From the NCBI GenBank assembly GCA_900545725.1, contig URAI01000043.1, forward strand, positions 1 to 19,696: a stretch of 19,696 nucleotides of DNA. The letters are read 5' to 3'. This document shows, one piece after another, positions 15,707-19,696 of this stretch. Position numbers and translations under genes: made by a program. Under the pieces are notes generated by a model. That model had not been told where the DNA came from. It searched no databases and saw nothing but the letters and a program-made list of their open reading frames with translations. Origin of the DNA: an uncultured Eubacterium sp. Lineage in GTDB: Bacteria; Bacillota; Clostridia; Lachnospirales; Lachnospiraceae. Numbering within the stretch: position 1 is the first letter of the stretch; every line of letters begins with the position of its first letter.

Positions 15707-17248
15707 CTAATCATCTATTTTTTCTTTAAACAGCGGAATATCATCACCTGTCAGTTCATCATCTTCTATATCATCTATAAATTCAATTCCACTATCTGAT
15801 ACATCATCTTTTCCACTATCTGATACATCAGATACATTGACATTTTCAGAGTCATTTATATCTTCTTCATTATCATCATTAGAAGTTTCACTACCATCTG
15901 AAAGATTATCATCTGTATTATTATCTTTCTGACTCTTTTCATCCTCTTCATTAATTGCCGCATAAATATGACTATAGCTGTCTTTATTTATAAATGTATT
16001 ATCCATAGCATCATCGTCGTCAATTATTTCAAATCCTGCCAATACATCTTCTTCATCTAAAGTATCATCACTGTCTGTTTCATTATCATATTCTGTGCTT
16101 TCAGAATCATCACTTTCTTCGTATACGGACTTAACCTTATCCTCCATATATCCCTTGCCTGTAACTGCAATACGCACTTCCTGTGAATGAGCATCCTGAA
16201 TTTCTTTTTTGAGGTCTTTAGGCTTAATGGTTCTTGTATTTTCTTTATTATCAATAAGGCTCGCTGTAAGTGCCGCTTCATTTTCCTTAGCTTCCAGCTC
16301 TTCAAATGGATTCTCCGAATCCTTATAATAATCAAGAATAAACTGTTTCCAGTCAAATACAGCATCAACCGCTTCTATTGCAACCTCAATCATATCCATA
16401 TCCGGTTCTTTTGTTGTAAGATGCTGCATCCATATACCTGGCTTACTTACTATGTTTATCAGCTTACCATCAGATTTTCCTGCAAGGCGTATAACTTCAT
16501 AAGATACTCCTGCTATAACCGGTATAAGTAATACCCTTATACATATCTGAAGTACAGTATTATCCACTCTTATAAATATAAAAAATACAATACTAATAAA
16601 CATAACAAGAAACAGAAAACTCGTTCCGCATCTTTTATGAAATCTTGAACTGTTTTTTACATTTTCCGGTGTGAGAATAAGTCCGTTTTCAATACAGTTA
16701 ATACACTTATGTTCTGCACCATGATACATATATGTCCTCTTAATATCCCTCATCATGGATATTGCCGCAATATATGCAATAAATATAATAAGACGCACAA
16801 TGCCCTCTAACAGATTCAGTACAAACTTAGAACTTATATAATCTTTTAAAAGACGTGATATAAAATATGGGAGCAGCATAAACAGACCTACAGCAAATAC
16901 AACTGATAATATAATCGTAAATGCCATAAGAACTGATTCTGTCTTTTCTTTAAATATTGCCTTTCCCAGTTCATCTGCTTTAGTAGTATTCTGTTCTGCC
17001 GGGTCATCATAAAATGATGCTGAATAATTAATAGTTGATATTCCTGTAACAAGTGAATCAACAAAATTAAATATTCCCCTTATAACAGGATAATTAAGCC
17101 ACTTATGCTTTTCTGTTAATAACGGGCTTTCTTTTACAACAACTTCAATCTGCTTGTCAGGCTTTCTTACTGCAATGGAATACTTGTCTTTATTACGCAT
17201 CATTATTCCTTCAATAACAGCCTGACCTCCTATACCTGATGGTTTCAT
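15707..17248 (-). CDS. YqhQ/DUF1385 membrane protein with long acidic C-terminal extension (513 aa)
   Basis: An integral membrane protein of the DUF1385 (YqhQ) family, whose biochemical role is unsettled. The start MKPSGIGGQAVIEGIMMR is the family signature. Membrane segments lie at about 107-130, 148-166, 210-228 and 236-250, with the conserved YHGAEH-KC..C motif at 175-185 and RFHKRCGTS at 202-210. The family is normally about 300 residues. Here residues about 300-513 form an extra, strongly acidic, low-complexity tail, including a DVSDSG repeat. GGAGGTTAAACA precedes the ATG. The gene lies between rpmE and prmC, and a GGTTCA-cta-TGAACC dyad is present at 17279-17293 in its leader. Confidence 0.92.
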   Translation of the reverse strand: MKPSGIGGQAVIEGIMMRNKDKYSIAVRKPDKQIEVVVKESPLLTEKHKWLNYPVIRGIFNFVDSLVTGISTINYSASFYDDPAEQNTTKADELGKAIFKEKTESVLMAFTIILSVVFAVGLFMLLPYFISRLLKDYISSKFVLNLLEGIVRLIIFIAYIAAISMMRDIKRTYMYHGAEHKCINCIENGLILTPENVKNSSRFHKRCGTSFLFLVMFISIVFFIFIRVDNTVLQICIRVLLIPVIAGVSYEVIRLAGKSDGKLINIVSKPGIWMQHLTTKEPDMDMIEVAIEAVDAVFDWKQFILDYYKDSENPFEELEAKENEAALTASLIDNKENTRTIKPKDLKKEIQDAHSQEVRIAVTGKGYMEDKVKSVYEESDDSESTEYDNETDSDDTLDEEDVLAGFEIIDDDDAMDNTFINKDSYSHIYAAINEEDEKSQKDNNTDDNLSDGSETSNDDNEEDINDSENVNVSDVSDSGKDDVSDSGIEFIDDIEDDELTGDDIPLFKEKIDD

Positions 17249-17330
17249 TGTTTAACCTCCGTCAATCATATTAATAACGGTTCACTATGAACCCTAAGTT
17301 CAAAGCAAAAATAATAGTTCCTGAAATGTA

Positions 17331-17358
17331 AAAAAGTTGAGGTCTTATCAACCTCAAC
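17331..17358 (-). terminator. Rho-independent terminator after rpmE
   Basis: Minus-strand GTTGAGGT-tgataag-ACCTCAAC stem followed by TTTTTT. It separates rpmE from the DUF1385 gene. Confidence 0.85.
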
Positions 17359-17379
17359 CTTATGTTATAATTAAAATAA

Positions 17380-17586
17380 TTAGTTGTTCTTAACACCGTA
17401 TTTCTTATTGAACTTATCAATACGTCCGCGGGCTGATGAAGCTTTCTGCTGTCCTGTGTAGAAAGGATGGCACTTTGAACAGATTTCAACATGGATTTCT
17501 TCCTTTGTTGAACCAGTTACGAATTCATTACCACAGTTACAAACAACCTTTGCCTGATGGTACTCTGGATGGATTCCTTCTCTCAT
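17380..17586 (-). CDS. rpmE: 50S ribosomal protein L31, zinc-binding type (68 aa)
   Basis: L31 is a small ribosomal protein of the large subunit, at the bridge to the small subunit. The four zinc-ligand cysteines at 16, 18, 36 and 39 (VVCNCG and VEICSKCHPFYTG) make it the C+ form. The C-terminal KFNKKYG is usual. The ATG at 17586 is chosen over the GTG at 17595 because GAGGTG lies six bases upstream. The gene has its own promoter and leader hairpin and its own terminator. Confidence 0.97.
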   Translation of the reverse strand: MREGIHPEYHQAKVVCNCGNEFVTGSTKEEIHVEICSKCHPFYTGQQKASSARGRIDKFNKKYGVKNN

Positions 17587-17634
17587 GATTTTCACCTCTT
17601 TAAAAAATTAAACTAAGTTATTATTGTCATTGCA

Positions 17635-17658
17635 GAAATTACTCTGCAAAGTAATTTC
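17635..17658 (-). promoter_or_regulatory. Hairpin in the rpmE leader (candidate L31 autoregulatory leader)
   Basis: A perfect 9-bp inverted repeat (GAAATTACT / AGTAATTTC, 6-base loop) in the 5' untranslated region, about 50 bases before the ATG. Ribosomal protein L31 leaders are known in Firmicutes. I cannot confirm that this one fits a specific consensus. Confidence 0.5.
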
Positions 17659-17682
17659 CTATATTTGATAAACAGCTTTTAT

Positions 17683-17711
17683 AGTGTATCATACATATTT
17701 ATTATATGCAA
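17683..17711 (-). promoter_or_regulatory. Promoter of rpmE
   Basis: -35 TTGCAT (17711-17706), exact 17-base spacer, -10 TACACT (17688-17683) on the minus strand. Placed about 100 bases before the rpmE start, with the hairpin leader downstream. Confidence 0.65.
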
Positions 17712-17743
17712 GTAATTTCAAAAATATTTTTTTAGAAATTCTA

Positions 17744-19267
17744 TTATACTCGTCTGTTTTTAAGTACAGTATTAATAAATTCGCTGTTATCTTTAGTTTT
17801 TACAAATAAATCAAGTATTCTCTCGGCAGCCTCATCTGTCTTCATCCCATTAAGTGCCTTTCTCATTATATCAACTGCCATAAGCTCATCTTTACTAAGA
17901 AGAAGGTCCTCTCTTCTGGTACTTGACTTGGCTATGTCAATTGCAGGAAATACTCTCTTTTCTGAAAGTTTTCTATCAAGAACAAGTTCCATATTACCTG
18001 TTCCCTTAAATTCTTCAAATACAACGTCATCCATCTTACTTCCTGTATCTACAAGTGCTGTTGCAAGTATTGTAAGACTTCCACCCTCTCTCATATTTCT
18101 TGCTGCACCAAAGAACTTCTTAGGCATATGAAGAGCAGCCGGGTCAAGACCACCTGATAAAGTACGTCCACTCGCCTGTACCGTAAGATTATAGGCTCTT
18201 GCAAGTCTTGTAATACTATCAAGCAGAATTATAACATCATCACCATGCTCTACAAGCCTTTTAGCTCTCTCAATTACCATCTCAGATACCCTCTTATGTC
18301 TGTCAGGAAGCTCATCAAATGTTGAATATATAACCTCAACATTTTCACCTGTAATAGATTCTTTAATATCCGTTACTTCCTCCGGTCTTTCATCTATAAG
18401 AAGAATTATAAGATGCATCTCAGGATTGTTGATTGTGACTGCTTTTGCAATCTGCTTTAAAAGAGTTGTTTTACCTGACTTAGGCTGAGATACAATCATT
18501 CCTCTCTGGCCTTTTCCAATCGGGGATATAAGGTCAACCATTCTCATGGCAACCGTATTAGTATTCTTTTCAAGATGTATTCTCTCATTCGGGAAAATTG
18601 GTGTAAGTGATTCAAACGGTGGTCTTTTTATTGCACATACAGGATCCCTTCCATTAACAGATTCAAGATATAATAAAGCTGAGAACTTATCACTCTGTGA
18701 CTTTGCTCTCTTAGGACCTCTGATAATATCGCCTGTCTTTAAATTAAATCTTCTTATCTGCGATGGTGAAACATATACGTCCTCATCTCCGGGAAGATAA
18801 TTTTCACATCTGATAAATCCATAACCATCTGATAATACCTCTAAGATACCATCCGCCATCTCCTGATTATTATCAACATTCTCCTGTTCCTGATAATTAT
18901 TTTTTTCTATATTATTTCTGTCAGAAGAATTTCTCTCAGGCTTATTTTTTAATTCGTTCTCTTCACCTGTGTTATTTTCCTCATTATAATTATCATTATG
19001 TAACGTTCTATTATCCTGTCTTGAATGTACATTTCTTTTTTCTATATGCTGTCTTCTTATTCCTCTTTCTGTTTCAACTGATGAGCTGACAATCTTTTTG
19101 TCTGCCTGCACTTCCGATTCCCTTTCAGCCTTATCAGCTTCTATCAGCGCTTCTATCAGCTCTTTTTTCCTGAGAGTGGATACATTCTTTAACTTCTTAT
19201 CCTTCGCAAATTCTTTAAGCACTGTAAGAGGTAAGGTTTCTAATTTTTCTCTCATATTATTATCCAT
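17744..19267 (-). CDS. rho: Transcription termination factor Rho with extended N-terminal insertion (507 aa)
   Basis: Rho is a hexameric RNA-dependent ATPase that ends transcription. The N-terminal helical domain is at about 10-50, and the RNA-binding cold-shock-like fold begins at about 138 (DGYGFIRCENYLPGDEDVYVSPSQIRRF). The ATPase core has Walker A SQPKSGKTT at 260-268 and Walker B VIILLD at 345-350. The family sequence LSGGLDPAALHMPKKFFGAARN and the conserved DRKLSEKRVFPAID follow. Between the two N-terminal modules, residues about 55-138 form an insertion rich in Asn, Glu, Arg and Gln, without clear fold. GGAGA precedes ATG 19267. A strong promoter lies about 310 bases upstream. Confidence 0.97.
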   Translation of the reverse strand: MDNNMREKLETLPLTVLKEFAKDKKLKNVSTLRKKELIEALIEADKAERESEVQADKKIVSSSVETERGIRRQHIEKRNVHSRQDNRTLHNDNYNEENNTGEENELKNKPERNSSDRNNIEKNNYQEQENVDNNQEMADGILEVLSDGYGFIRCENYLPGDEDVYVSPSQIRRFNLKTGDIIRGPKRAKSQSDKFSALLYLESVNGRDPVCAIKRPPFESLTPIFPNERIHLEKNTNTVAMRMVDLISPIGKGQRGMIVSQPKSGKTTLLKQIAKAVTINNPEMHLIILLIDERPEEVTDIKESITGENVEVIYSTFDELPDRHKRVSEMVIERAKRLVEHGDDVIILLDSITRLARAYNLTVQASGRTLSGGLDPAALHMPKKFFGAARNMREGGSLTILATALVDTGSKMDDVVFEEFKGTGNMELVLDRKLSEKRVFPAIDIAKSSTRREDLLLSKDELMAVDIMRKALNGMKTDEAAERILDLFVKTKDNSEFINTVLKNRRV

Positions 19268-19696
19268 AATAAATCTCCATTCTATTTTACTAAGTTTTTA
19301 AGGTTCGCTTTTATATTGTTAAAAATTCAACACAATCAGACTGGCATAATATTAATTATCCAGGTTAATAAATTAATCCTTTTTATCCGTTACTACAAAT
19401 TAAGCATTATAAATCACTGTATCTTGCTGCCATCAATCATCATAACATGCCTGATTAAACTTTTGATTATGTAAATGTGATAAATACTGCTCACTATTGA
19501 TATGTTTTTATAAATAACAGTTATTATTTTTCTGGGAATCGATACAGAAAATTGCATCGAATGAAATACTCTGACTATTATATAACATTTTCATCCAATG
19601 TGCAAATAAATTGAGATTTGTTGAAACAAGGGGTGTAGATGAGGGCAGGCTGTGGCTGATATGTAAGATTTGTATGCATATGGGAAGAACTTAGTC
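19268..19696. other. Rho upstream region and window edge
   Basis: About 430 bases without a clear gene. On the minus strand it holds the likely rho promoter (19605-19577) and a leader of about 300 bases. Two frames stay open at the right edge on the minus strand (to about 19590), but they show no recognisable protein, so the next gene is not identified. Short ATG frames in the leader of eight or so codons exist but have no ribosome site. Confidence 0.5.
19577..19605 (-). promoter_or_regulatory. rho: Candidate rho promoter
   Basis: -35 TTGCAC (19605-19600), exact 17-base spacer, consensus -10 TATAAT (19582-19577) on the minus strand. It implies a long leader of about 300 bases before rho, which is typical of genes with attenuation or autoregulation. 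Confidence 0.7.

Overview
The window is from a low-GC Firmicute, most likely a gut Lachnospiraceae (the genus is inference; the AT-rich sequence and an SPKTG-type surface anchor would suit a Lachnospira / [Eubacterium] eligens-like host). The right third (about 13.4-19.7 kb) is a core chromosomal block read leftward: rho, rpmE, a YqhQ/DUF1385 membrane protein, prmC and prfA. These encode transcription termination, ribosomal protein L31, the release-factor methyltransferase and its substrate RF1. A strong hairpin terminator closes the block downstream of prfA.

Everything left of about 13.35 kb looks accessory, probably part of an integrated mobile element whose ends are not visible. Next to prfA is a divergent pair: an unrecognised 183-residue protein on the + strand and a DUF927-type helicase-like ATPase on the - strand. 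To their left lies a long leftward array of small, tightly spaced genes. Two unknowns (206 and 158 aa) come first. They are followed by AT-rich cargo, an HExxH metallopeptidase and a Phd/YefM-RelE/ParE toxin-antitoxin pair, set off by terminators and carrying its own promoters. Then come two more coupled unknowns (100 and 130 aa), a 199-aa unknown, a DUF262-type GQQR protein with a very acidic tail, a DUF3846-like protein and a DUF4314-like protein. DUF3846 and DUF4314 families are typical of Firmicute conjugative or integrative elements.

The array ends at a bidirectional terminator shared with a rightward HTH regulator gene. That regulator is divergent from a sortase-anchored surface protein gene, and the shared intergenic region carries clear dyad operators. 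Left of the surface protein is about 1.5 kb without a convincing gene, including a GC-richer block that could be a transfer origin or structured RNA. A serine resolvase follows, translationally coupled to a gene cut by the window edge.

The most interesting candidate system is the leftward array of uncharacterised proteins around the DUF262 protein, apparently split by protease and toxin-antitoxin cargo, together with the separate DUF927 ATPase unit. No function can be assigned to the array from sequence alone.
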